Assembly (NCBI GenBank): GCA_036939975.1
Contig: JALLPB010000491.1
Span: 1 to 15,285 of the forward strand
Origin: Cyclostephanos tholiformis
Taxonomy: Eukaryota; Bacillariophyta; Thalassiosirophyceae; Thalassiosirales; Thalassiosiraceae
Length of the DNA: 15,285 bases
Reading direction: 5' to 3'
The notes beneath the pieces were generated by a model. That model ran no database searches. It had not been told where the DNA came from and worked only from the letters and a program-made list of their open reading frames with translations. Shown here piece by piece: positions 1 to 8,200 of the stretch (its first letter is position 1; the number at the start of each line of letters is the position of its first letter). Position numbers and translations under genes: made by a program.

Positions 1-7
1 CTAAAGT

Positions 8-30
8 GTAACAATAGTTACACAAGTTAC
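8..30. repeat. GTAAC/GTTAC triplet at window start
   Basis: GTAAC (8-12), GTTAC (17-21) and GTTAC (26-30) lie within 23 bp. The text TAAAGTGTAACAATAGTTAC closely resembles TAAAGTGTTACAATATGTTAC at 4851-4871. It interrupts the copia frame upstream of 48, so it may be a separate small insertion. Confidence 0.45.
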
Positions 31-47
31 AGTGAACTTCTGGGCTC

Positions 48-362
48 ATGTCAGTTCCCAATGATGGTGAACCAATCCAATTAAATGGAGCTTTCCATGT
101 AGACTCTTCTATCGTAAAGTTCATCATCGCATCTGTGGTCAAGGCTGAACCTGGCGCATTTTTTCACAATTGCCAAAAAGGCATTGTTTTTTGTAGTATA
201 CTGGAGGACATGGGTCACCCACAACCAAAAACACCTGTGCATTGCGATAATGCAACTGCAGTTGGTATAACAGACAGTACAATCACAAGACGAAGGTCTA
301 GATCAATGGAAATGAGATTGTTTTGGATCAGCAGCAAAGTGGCCCAGGATACTACCACTGAT
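48..362 (+). pseudogene. Ty1/copia retrotransposon polyprotein fragment, RNase H domain
   Basis: The frame encodes a recognisable copia-type RNase H segment. It contains a degenerate A-E box (VKAEPGAFF, usually ATEAELAA), the stretch EDMGHPQPKTPVHCDN carrying the second active-site aspartate, and the family signature RSRSMEMRLFWI. RNase H degrades the RNA strand during reverse transcription of the element. The first catalytic aspartate and all upstream gag, integrase and reverse-transcriptase parts are missing, because stops occur in this frame before position 48 and the window begins there. Similarity fades after VAQD (about 350), just before the palindromic insertion that starts near 396. 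The rest of the polyprotein resumes in another frame at 628. The fragment is non-functional. The family call is firm; assignment to a particular copia clade is not attempted. Confidence 0.82.
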
Positions 363-395
363 TTAACAATTGTTGCCTTATTTACTAGCTGTAAT

Positions 396-600
396 CTAAG
401 GGTTAGCTTAGGGTTAGCTAAGGGTTAGCTAGGGTTAGCTAAGGGTGAGGAATTGGCTGGCATAGCGGGTCTCGTGGGTATGCACCAATTCCATTTTTCA
501 AGGAGTTTCTTGGAAGCAATTTAAGATAGCATGTTGAATCATAGCCATGTACTACTTCCTAATGAATTCCTAACCCTTAGCTAACCCTTAGCTAAGTCCC
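396..600. mobile_element. MITE-like palindromic insertion with telomere-like arms
   Basis: About 205 bp are bounded by inverted arms made of GGGTTAGCTAA-type units. The left arm (about 396-453) reads as repeated AGGGTTAGCT and ends in GAGGAATT. The right arm (565-597) is its complement, AATTCC followed by TAACCCTTAGC units. The interior of about 110 bp has no ORF. It sits exactly where the copia RNase H reading frame is lost, which implies insertion into the older element. No clear target-site duplication is visible. No transposase is encoded, so if mobile it would need one in trans. The arms contain TTAGGG units, but the unit is not a perfect telomere repeat. Confidence 0.55.
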
Positions 601-627
601 GATGACAATTTTTATTACAGCGGTAGT

Positions 628-996
628 ATGTTTGCACTTGCATGGCACCCCCATCAAAGCAAACATCATTTAAGGAGGCATTGCGTTAATGTACACCCAT
701 GGTATTTGCATATGGGCAACTCACCGCAATTTTCCCCTTGGGCACAAGCACCGGGTGCTCTGAAAGGGTGTGTTGGAACCCTCAATGATGGGTACCTACG
801 TAAGGTACCCTTACCTAGGGCTCCATGTGTACAGAGCCCAACTAGCATGATCTGTGCCACAGCATTCACACATGATTCATGCGATACCTGTTACTTACAG
901 GTCCCATGTATTCCCATGCAGAGTGATCTAGTTAGATCACATGCAGGTTATGCTAGAAGCATGATGCTTCAGCTCACACCTGTTTGGTTAATGTAG
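628..996 (+). pseudogene. Ty1/copia polyprotein C-terminal tail
   Basis: This frame continues the interrupted copia RNase H region. AWHPHQSKHH corresponds to the usual WHPGQENLADYxSKHH box but has lost about six residues in the middle. It is followed by PWYLHM, LKGCVGTLNDGY and an open tail ending LTPVWLM before a TAG stop. These tail motifs are ones I associate with copia polyproteins of protists. The frame differs from the upstream RNase H part (48-362), consistent with the insertion between them. It has no plausible start of its own, so the apparent ATG at 628 is incidental. It is a relic. Confidence 0.7.
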
Positions 997-1055
997 TCAT
1001 TAACTAACTAAGACAACCTTTGTTTAATTGTTATCAACTACATTGGACACCAACA

Positions 1056-1500
1056 ATATCAAGGAGCTAAAACACTTTATACATATCCAATATGGATGGG
1101 GGATGCAATCCATGTGCATTTGGAGCCTCAGCCATCACATAACAACATCACTCAGGCTCAGCCCTGCCCTAATTATCCTAAAATACATCTCCGACCTGCA
1201 CACTGCACAGGCATAACAGTGTACGGGTGGACCCATATGTCCACCCACGTCATATCAAGGTGATAAAACACTTTGTATACACATGATATGGATGTTGAAT
1301 GCAGTCTATGGGGGTTTGGAGTGTCAACCATCACATTACAACATCACTCGGGCTCTGTAGTACCCCAATTTTCCTAAAATCCACCCTTGACCTGCACAGG
1401 CATAACAGTGTAAGGGTGGACCCATATGCCCATCCATGTCATATCAAGGAGCTAAAATACTTTGTATACATATGATATGGATGTGGGATGTAGAGGATCA
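1056..1500. repeat. Tandem repeat, about 190-bp unit, roughly 2.3 copies
   Basis: Three copies of a block beginning ATATCAAGGxGxTAAAAxAC start at 1056, 1252 and 1441, giving unit lengths of 196 and 189 bp. The third copy is cut off after about 50-60 bp. Copies share the head, a middle part (CATCACATxACAACATCACTC) and the end (CATAACAGTGTAxGGGTGGACCCATATG), with scattered substitutions and small indels. The array begins about 60 bp after the copia stop codon. It may therefore be internal to the 3' LTR or 3' flank of that element, but no LTR ends could be defined. It has no coding content. Confidence 0.75.
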
Positions 1501-2206
1501 ACTCAAACCAATAAGGAAGGCAAAAACAACATTGATTTTTTGCTCAACCTTTTGTTCTCCATAATGTGAAAGGTGGACACATACACAATGTAATGTATAG
1601 ATTCCTGGGGGCTGATTTGCTCCAACTCCCCATCCTCAGATGATTGCTGTGCCCATAGTCATGGTGACACACATTTTTTTATCTCTCTGAGAGGAGCTTT
1701 TGTGTCATGATTGTCTTGGAGTTTTCGGACTCGTCATAAATAAGATCCATCATGGTGGCCGTCAGCATCCGCCATCTCTTCCTTGACACTAATTCAGTAC
1801 CATACACTTGAAAAATTTATCTATGTCAACCCAGATCAGGCCAGGGAATGTCCGCCATGGTCAGAGACCAAATCAACTATAATGTGAGGGACATGGTTGC
1901 ACACAGTGTGGAACTAATACCTTATCAAAGAGTCCACGGTTTTGGCTTTGTGCACTAAACATCCCAGAGAAAAAATGTCGGGTCGTTTTCAGGTCAAAAT
2001 AAAATTCGCCAAAATTTCTGATAATTTATTGGAGTTGAGGGATTTGATTGGTTCTAGGATTAATTTGTGATAGTAGTACACAATCAGTGTCAGTGGTGTC
2101 CTAATTTATGAAGTATCTAGACCAGAAATATCTATGAATAGAAGGTCTGATGCAATGGAGAAGAGGAAGCAAACATGCAACAATCAAATATCAAAGCTAA
2201 TCAGAA
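1501..2206. other. Non-coding, AT-rich stretch without a recognised feature
   Basis: No reading frame of convincing length or composition was found on either strand. The stretch lies between the tandem array and the degraded minus-strand ORF. It probably consists of decayed transposon sequence, but nothing in it identifies a family. No tRNA, hairpin or microsatellite was noticed. Confidence 0.5.
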
Positions 2207-2821
2207 TCAAACTGATCGGTCACATTCCAATTCCTCAAACTGCTCCTGTGTCTTGACCTTGAAAGTGCAGGTGGCAATGAATTGGATGTGCTATATGATG
2301 GAAGAAGTGCCATTTAAATTTATGGTGTTGATGGCAACTTGAATGTCTGTTGGGTTGAACTTGATATCCAATTGCTGGACCAGCCCAGCACACTTGAATG
2401 GGAGCTTGATGAGTTGGACGTTGGTAGAATAGACAACTCCATCTTGGATCTGGTTCCGCTCGGCCTTCTTGAACTCGTCCCAAATGGTGTGATAAGCGGT
2501 GACATGACTGCAGCTGCCATCAAATCTTGTGCCCATGCTCTGCCTCAAGCGCTTGTTTCCAAACCAGGAAAAGAACAGACCTTGCTGGAGGGCAAGGCTC
2601 ATACCAACTGGCATGAAGGTTTCAGAGATCTCACCTTTCGATGAGGTAAGAGCACCTGTGTCAACTTTGATCCACTGGACGGCATCTTCCACAAAGCACT
2701 GGAGCATGTAGGTGCTCCTCAACAGAATCAAATAGTAGGCAGGACCCTTCTTCTTTGCCTGCATTAGGCTGGTTTCTTTGAAGTGGTCGGTGAGATCATC
2801 CATGATGCCACTGCTGCTCAT
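2207..2821 (-). pseudogene. Unknown transposon-associated protein, C-terminal segment
   Basis: The minus-strand frame opens with ATG at 2821 and runs 176 codons to a TAG at 2293-2291. It then stays open in the same frame for 27 more codons to a TGA at 2209-2207. The protein looks globular: mixed hydrophobic and charged residues, with segments such as GPAYYLILLRSTYML, GLFFSWFGNKRLRQSM, WDEFKKAERNQIQDG and NVQLIKLPFKCAG. No named family is recognised. An in-frame TAA lies a few codons upstream of the ATG. The neighbouring E/D-rich frame ends in a TGA that overlaps this ATG (CAATGAGC), so the two frames are probably parts of one gene shifted by an indel in or near the TTC microsatellite. With the exon at 3299-3078 it forms a minus-strand gene divergent from the transposase. 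It could be the second ORF of that transposon or an unrelated repeated gene. The plus-strand ORF in the same region is a shadow. Confidence 0.45.
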
Positions 2822-2902
2822 TGTGCAGTTTTGCTCTTAGAGGCAATGGTAGCAGGGAATTTTTGGGGTCCCATGATGGTGCTTTTGTCATCATTGTCAT
2901 TG

Positions 2903-2973
2903 TCTTCTTCTTCTTCTTCTTCTTCTTCTTCTTCTTCTTCTTCTTCTTCTTTTTCTCTTCTTCTTCTTCTTCA
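2903..2973. repeat. TTC/GAA trinucleotide microsatellite
   Basis: A nearly uninterrupted run of TTC units covers about 70 bp, with one imperfection (TTTTTCTC) near 2950-2957. On the minus strand it would encode poly-Lys, poly-Glu or poly-Arg depending on frame. It lies inside the broken unknown gene, so length changes here are a likely cause of the frame loss between its two halves. Confidence 0.95.
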
Positions 2974-3077
2974 TTGGTGCTGGGGGTGGTGGCAGTGGCT
3001 GTTTGGGCATATCGTTAGTGTGGTGAGGACTTTTGTGGCCAATGCACTACAGCCATAACACAAATGAGATGACTTAC

Positions 3078-3299
3078 CTCCTTCTCGCTGGCATCATTGA
3101 CTGTGTTACAATAGTTGCTGTAGAAGGTGATGTTGTTTTTACCACCTCAGTACTTTGTTCGGATTGTTTTGATGTAGGCTGGGGTGGAGTTGTTGATGTC
3201 AATCTTCCCCTGTTCGACTTCTGTCCTGAAAATGTCTTTGTTGGCTTTGCTCCAGTGGGCAGAGGTCTCTTTTGTCCAAGGTGTTGTAGATGAGGACAT
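3078..3299 (-). pseudogene. Unknown W-rich N-terminal domain, first exon of broken gene
   Basis: From ATG at 3299 the minus strand reads MSSSTTPWTKETSAHWSK, then IFRTEVEQGKID, STPAYIKTIRTKY, a TGA (3149-3147) and, in the same frame, GGKNNITFYSNYCNTV and NDASEKE. It ends at a splice-donor-like GAG|GTAAGT with the donor at 3077. A single G-to-A change (TGG to TGA, giving KYWGG) would explain the internal stop. The spaced tryptophans, the G-K-I-D turn and the Y-I-x-x-I-R helix suggest a small helical domain, perhaps DNA-binding. No named family is recognised. An upstream ATG at 3395 is also in frame, but its 32 extra residues are low-complexity and the position-3299 start fits better. It is probably the head of the gene whose tail is at 2821-2207. 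The transposase 3713-4800 starts about 410 bp away in the opposite direction. Confidence 0.45.
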
Positions 3300-3514
3300 T
3301 GTGAGAATGTTGTGTGAGAGAGAGGGAGCAAGTGGTGGAGGGAGGTTGTGTGCGAGTGTGAGTAACAGCCCACCTGCTGAGTAACAGACAACCATGTTTT
3401 GAGTCCCTCCTCAGCCAAAGCAAGACTCACATAGAGATGAGAAAGGACAGATATAAATTGGGTATTTTGTTTTGCATAGTGTTGTTAAGTATTTTCTACT
3501 CCACAGTCATAGAT

Positions 3515-3655
3515 CTAAGGTCTAGGGTTAGACCTCATGTCTAGGGTTAGATCTCAGGTCTAAAGCTAGACATGAGGTCTAGCCTACCTTCGTACAGCTT
3601 CAATGGATTCCTATGTAGAGAAAACCTAGACCTGAGGTCTAACCCTAGACCTGTG
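3515..3655. mobile_element. MITE-like palindrome with GGTCTAGGGTTAGACC-type arms
   Basis: The left arm 3515-3544 and the right arm 3626-3655 are inverted copies matching at 27 of 30 positions, with core AGGTCTAGGGTTAGACCTCA. Further copies of the same motif lie between them (about 3540-3582), so the element is a nested palindrome of about 140 bp. It has no coding capacity. It lies in the intergenic gap between the divergent unknown ORF and the transposase. It shares the AGGGTTAG core with the palindrome at 396-600 but is a different sequence otherwise. Confidence 0.6.
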
Positions 3656-3712
3656 CAAATCTAGTACTAAATAAAATTCTGCACTGATATCTGTCTATAT
3701 CTCTCTCTCTTC

Positions 3713-4800
3713 ATGTCTGTTCCTCTCTTGACTAAAAACATGGAACAACAAACACACATTCCCATCGCCGTGGACCATAGAGATGATTGTTTGGGTTGTT
3801 TGATTGCCCTCCTCCCTTCCTCTCACAGCACGCACCAACAGATGGACCGAAACAAGCAAATGCGCCAAACAGAGCCTACCCCAGAGGATTTCATCCTCTG
3901 GGGTAAGGACATCCAAAACAAGAGTGGTCGAGGCATCGGGTCGGATGCGATGGAGGATCAGGCCTTCCGCAGTTTTTTTGGCACTACTGCAGTTGTGGTA
4001 GCAAATCTCTGGCAACTCTTGTCAAATCAAGATATGATCCCAGGAGATGGGATTGCCAAGCACCTTCTCTGCGTGCTGTACTTCATGAGTGTGTACCCCA
4101 AGGAAAGTGCAATTTGTGCTATGGTTGGTGGTTTGGAGGGCATGGTTGACCCCAAAACTTTTCGGAAGTATATTTGGCCAATTATACATGCAATTGCTGA
4201 GCTCACAGTACAAGTGTTAAGTGTTTATCTTTATTTGCTTGTAAATCAGCATAAACCAATTTCTGACTCACCCTCCATTGTTTGTCTTAGATTGTTTTTG
4301 AGAAGAGGAAGAGGAGCGGCAGTACCAACAATTGCCTTATCAGCATTGATGGTAAGGATGTCAGGATCCCCCAGCAAGGTCCTGCCATGATGGGCAATCC
4401 ATTCTATTCTCACAAGTTCAAAAAATGTGCCCTCCATTATGAGCTTGGCATTGATATTGTTGAGGGGAATCTGGTGTGGGTTGAGGGAGGATCTTATCCT
4501 GCTGGTGCGTACTTTGATATCTCAATCTTTTGCCGCACCCTAATCCATCACCTCGACCAATTCGAACACATTGTGGACAATGACGGATATATTGGCAAAG
4601 CTCCTGAGAGGGTGAAGTGTACCGGAACTTGAGTCGACTCACCAGAAGACCATGCGCTGCAGAACCTTGTTCACAGCAGACACGAAACATTGAATGGAAG
4701 GTTCAAACTTTAGGTGATATTGAATCAAACTTTTCGTCACAACATCGCATTGCATGGCGACATTTTTCAGGCCATATTCTGCATTTCAAGTAGAATATAA
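3713..4800 (+). pseudogene. Harbinger/DDE_Tnp_4-type transposase, two in-frame stops
   Basis: This would catalyse cut-and-paste transposition through a DDE active site. Exon 1 (3713-4213) encodes a charged N-terminus, then FRSFFGTTAVVVANLW and KTFRKYIWPIIHAIAEL, typical of the pre-DDE region of this superfamily. A 77-bp phase-0 intron (GTGTTA at 4214 to CTTAG at 4290) joins AELTVQ to IVFEKRKRSG. Exon 2 gives NCLISIDGKDVRIP (first Asp, 4348-4350), FYSHKFKKCALHYELGI, PAGAYFDISIF (second Asp, 4516-4518) and DNDGYIGKAPERVKC. A TGA at 4630-4632 ends the open frame. The same frame continues with SRHETLNGRFK (third acidic residue Glu, 4684-4686), a TAG at 4711-4713 and NQTFRHNIALHGDIFQA, closing at TAA 4798-4800. 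The frame is otherwise unshifted, so inactivation looks recent. The truncated product would lack the third catalytic residue. AATAAA-rich sequence follows at 4802-4818. Confidence 0.8.
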
Positions 4801-4856
4801 AGAATAAAAATAAATAAGTCGATGCGTTTAAATTCATCGACATGTGAAAATAAAGT

Positions 4857-4871
4857 GTTACAATATGTTAC
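4857..4871. repeat. GTTAC motif pair (direct)
   Basis: Two GTTAC pentamers 10 bp apart (4857-4861 and 4867-4871) lie within GTGTTACAATATGTTACATG. Closely similar text occurs at the very start of the window (8-30: GTAAC, GTTAC, GTTAC). Function is unknown; binding sites or remnants of a repeat family are both possible. Confidence 0.4.
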
Positions 4872-4928
4872 ATGTCATTACTACACATTCATCGCTCTCT
4901 CGCTGTTGTAGCTTTATTGAGAGGGTGT

Positions 4929-4994
4929 GAAGCCCCCCAAAGTGTGCAGAGCAACAACGCCTTGTGTGTTGCTCTGCACACTTTGGGGGGCTTC
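4929..4994. repeat. Perfect 28-bp inverted repeat with 10-nt loop
   Basis: The left arm 4929-4956 (GAAGCCCCCCAAAGTG, then TGCAGAGCAACA) and the right arm 4967-4994 are exact reverse complements with no mismatch, separated by ACGCCTTGTG. It would form a very stable RNA hairpin or a DNA cruciform. It lies 237 bp upstream of the TPR start codon and about 130 bp after the transposase relic. Possible explanations are a tiny palindromic repeat element, a small-RNA precursor, or a structured 5' or 3' regulatory element. The sequence alone does not choose between them. Confidence 0.9.
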
Positions 4995-5074
4995 CCCCCT
5001 TTTCCCACAACCTCTATCTCACTACTACTATTCTGTAATTTATCTGTATGTGTAATAACACAACATAAAAAAAA

Positions 5075-5086
5075 GTAACAAGTTAC
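5075..5086. promoter_or_regulatory. GTAAC-AA-GTTAC palindrome upstream of TPR
   Basis: This is a 12-bp perfect palindrome (GTAACAAGTTAC) 145 bp upstream of the TPR start codon. A looser version, GTAAC-AATA-GTTAC, lies at 8-21, and a dense cluster of the same pentamers lies upstream of the other host gene at 15198-15283. The palindromic form is what a dimeric DNA-binding protein would recognise, but this is inference. Confidence 0.35.
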
Positions 5087-5162
5087 ACGATTCCCTCATC
5101 TCCATAATCCAAAATATCGGAAAACGTCCCGGCATTCCGCATTCCAAGGCACGGCGGCCGGC

Positions 5163-5230
5163 CATAAAAAATACTGTCACCACATTCAGCACTACTCAGC
5201 AACATCAAAAAGTAGCTAAATAAATAAGCT
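5163..5230 (+). promoter_or_regulatory. Candidate core promoter and leader of TPR gene
   Basis: A TATA-like CATAAAAAAT at 5163-5172 follows a GC-rich GGCGGCCGGCC stretch. The next 58 bp up to the ATG at 5231 are A-rich (AAATAAATAAGCT directly before the ATG) and contain no upstream ATG on the plus strand. Placement relies on position and composition only. Confidence 0.3.
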
Positions 5231-8200
5231 ATGGAAGGCGGCAACGAAAGTAACCACGAGCGGGACAACGACGTCTCGGTGGAGGGGGAGGAAGGGGAGG
5301 ATGAGGAGGACGATGAAGATGACGATGACGACGGCGATGGTGGCCATCAGGGCGCGGCAGCGGCGGCGATGATGCTCGCGCTAGTGAGGGGGGCGGACGG
5401 TCGGTCCTCGAGCGCAGCCGGAGGAGGAGGAGGAGGAGGAGGGGAGGAAGAGGACGGGGATGACCGGGGGGATTTCGAGGAAGAAGACGTTGACGATGAC
5501 GACAACACCGTACCGCTAGCCGAGGTGGTCGACCAAGATAGCGGCGGCGGGCTGGGGGGAGACGGCGACGTCGTCGACGGGCGTCATCCCCAAATTGATG
5601 ACGATACCATCGTCATCGACGACGACGATGATCTCGAACACGCAGTGGGGGTCGGAGGCGTCGAAAATAACAAGAACGACGACGCCGTTCTCCCCGCATC
5701 CGCACCCACGGCCGCGATTCAATCCTCCATCCGCCTGGCGGGATTCGCGGACGCCGCCTCTTCCCCCCCCAAGAAGAGGGCTTGGCAGCTCTTCCCCGGA
5801 TGGGGCGTCGTCGAGCCGAAGGCGTTGGCAGCGACGGGGACGCGTTCGGGGGGGGAGGAGGAGGACGATGGCGGCGGGACTGGCGACGAAAATGACGTAG
5901 AGATGAAGAAGGACGACGTCGTATTGACGACGAGTGAAAACATGGTGGGAGGGACACTGGAGGAAGAATACGGCGAAGATAACGAGATCACGGTCACGCC
6001 CGCCGCCGGGGTGATCATGGACGCGATCGCAACGATGGGGGGGTCAGACGCCAATGGCAGTCCCGAGGCGATCACTGTGACGCTTGTCGATGACATAAAT
6101 GGAGAGGGGGACGAGGAGGAGGAGGAGAAGGATGACGCCGAAATCGACGAGGTCATGCGAGAACTTCGGAGAGAAGACAACAAACTCGAAGACCACAGAT
6201 TTATTGATGTTGACGAGGGAGAAGGGGGGGATCTGATTACGACAACGGATCCCATCGAGGAGGCCGCACGTAGGGCGGCGGAGTCTCTCAATCGCGAGGC
6301 TCTCCTCTCAACGCACGAGTCGAACTATGCAGCGATCCAAAGGGAAAGAGACGCACTACGCCGGCGACTAGCAGAAAGGGACGCCGATGCGAACGAACGC
6401 ACCGTCGAGCGCGATCGTCTACTGTCGGAGTTGGAGGGTGCGAGATCGGCGCTTCAACAGAAAAAGGATGAGGCGGATGCCGCAAGGGCCGCCATATCCG
6501 CCGAGCGGGCGAGTCATTCAGAGACTAGGGCCGAGCTGACGCGCGCTGGCGAACGCGCCGACAGGATGGACAGAGAGGCAGATGGCCTGCGCGCCGAGAT
6601 CTCACGCCTCACCAGGTCGAACGAGGAGTACGGCGCTTTGCTGAGCTCACTGACCAGTCAGCACTCGATTAACTCGAGCGAGGCAATGCCTCTGAAACTG
6701 CAGGTCCGACGCCTTGAGCAAGAATTGGACGCATTGACGTCCCACTCGAATTACCTGGACGGGGAGCTATCGAATAGGAACGACGTCATCGCGTCCTTGA
6801 AACGTGAACATTCTAGAGAGATCCGTAACCTTCGGTCGGAGCTGGACGTTGCACGGCTGACCTTAGAGCGGACGGAGCAAGACCTGACGTCAGCGCGCCT
6901 CATAAATGACCAGACGTCTCACGACGTCGAGAATTTGCAGGGTAGGATGCGTGACGCCAAATTGGAACATTCGTCGAGGTGCGAAATGCTCGAGCGAGAC
7001 CTGGACAAGGAAAGGGAACTGTCGGCGTTAAAGGAACAACGTGCATTGCTGGCGGAGGATAGGTGCGCGGCGCTGACTCGGGAGATGGCGGAGCTGAAGC
7101 AGCTCGCGAGAGAGGCAACGGAAGGGGCGACGGCACAGGCTGAGGAGATACGGGCGCAGTGGGCAGACGCTATCGACGATGCCGTTCGCAAAGCCAGGGA
7201 GGAGGAGGGACTGAAGCTCGTTGAGGTGGAGGAGCGCCTGCGTCTGGCCACGGAGGCGAAGGATCGGATGGAGGAAATCATCATGGACGGGGGCAGCAGT
7301 CGAAGACGCACTAGAATGATCGAGAGTGGCGGGGTAAATGCGGGTGAATCAACGAGTCCGATGCCGTTACTCGAAGATGCCGCCGGTGGCGACGGTCCGC
7401 TCAGCCTCACAGATCTCTACTCTCGCTTGGCCGATGCCGAGGATGATCTCCGTTCTGAACAACGTGAGAATCAGAAGCTGAGGATCATCATCGATCGGAT
7501 CCAACGGGACGTGGCCGCGAAAACGCCCATGATACGTCAATGGCAATTGGAGCATGAGAGCGCCTTGGAGGAATTGGACGTCGCCAACGAGCGACTGCAC
7601 TACGCCCAGAGGGAGGTGACGGACATTCGCGCCGACAATCAGGAGCTCGAAATTCTGAATGGCCGATTGGAGCGTGAATGCGCTGAGCTCAAGAGGGAGA
7701 ATGTTGATCTGGCGACACAGGTACAGAGCCTGCTGCAACGCAGATGTGCTGAATCGGCGGGGGATTTGGTATCGTTCGATAATATCACGTCACTGCAGCA
7801 GCAGAATCAATCCCTTTTGCGGGATCACCATTCTATGACTGATAAAATTGCCGAGCTGGAGGATAAAATCAGGAACGATCCCAACGCAATCGAATTAACT
7901 TCGCTTCGCTCGGAAGTAGGCTACCTACGCGAAGAGAGGGAGAAACAGGCCACACTCGTCGCTGGGATAGTTCACCAGCGAGATCTTTACAGGGCGCTTG
8001 TTGCCAAAAATGATGCTCCGCTTGTTGCACATGAGGGAAGCGGACAGGATAAGCTCGCGTTTTTGGACGCGCGAGCGGAGCAGCTGCCGCTCATCGAGGC
8101 CCGGAATCATGACCTCGTAGAGGAGGTGTCCAAATTGAAAGCCAAAGTCTCGTGTTGCAAGCACGAGCAGGTAGCGTTGGAAGGCAGATTGGCCCGCGTT

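Larger units (their letters stand above)
4801..5230. other. Intergenic region upstream of the TPR gene
   Basis: This gap separates the transposon relics from the first host gene. It holds paired GTTAC/GTAAC motifs at 4857-4871 and 5075-5086, the 28-bp perfect inverted repeat at 4929-4994, and a presumed core promoter nearest the gene. A short frame over the hairpin (4872-5078) is not credible as a gene. Confidence 0.7.

Noticed and set aside
1028..1216. 62-codon ORF in the tandem array
   Set aside because: The frame is not preserved in the next repeat copy, so it is not coding.
2339..2644. Plus-strand ORF opposite the unknown minus-strand gene
   Set aside because: The minus strand has the longer frame and more protein-like residue use. 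The plus frame is explained as its complement.
3074..3430. 118-codon minus-strand ORF overlapping the W-rich exon in another frame
   Set aside because: It is low-complexity H/S/T/P-rich, whereas the alternative frame has a coherent domain and a splice donor at its end.
4630..4632. TGA readthrough or an alternative genetic code
   Set aside because: The host genes use TGA as their terminal stop and have no in-frame TGA, and the transposase also has a TAG. Ordinary pseudogene decay is sufficient.
4872..5078. 68-codon plus-strand ORF over the hairpin
   Set aside because: Most of it is the inverted repeat and its flanks. It has no protein-like pattern, and its start lies in GTTAC-rich non-coding text.
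5719..6291. 190-codon minus-strand Ser/Pro-rich ORF inside TPR
   Set aside because: Its poly-Ser composition is the antisense of GAG/GAC-rich sense codons. It is a shadow of the acidic head.
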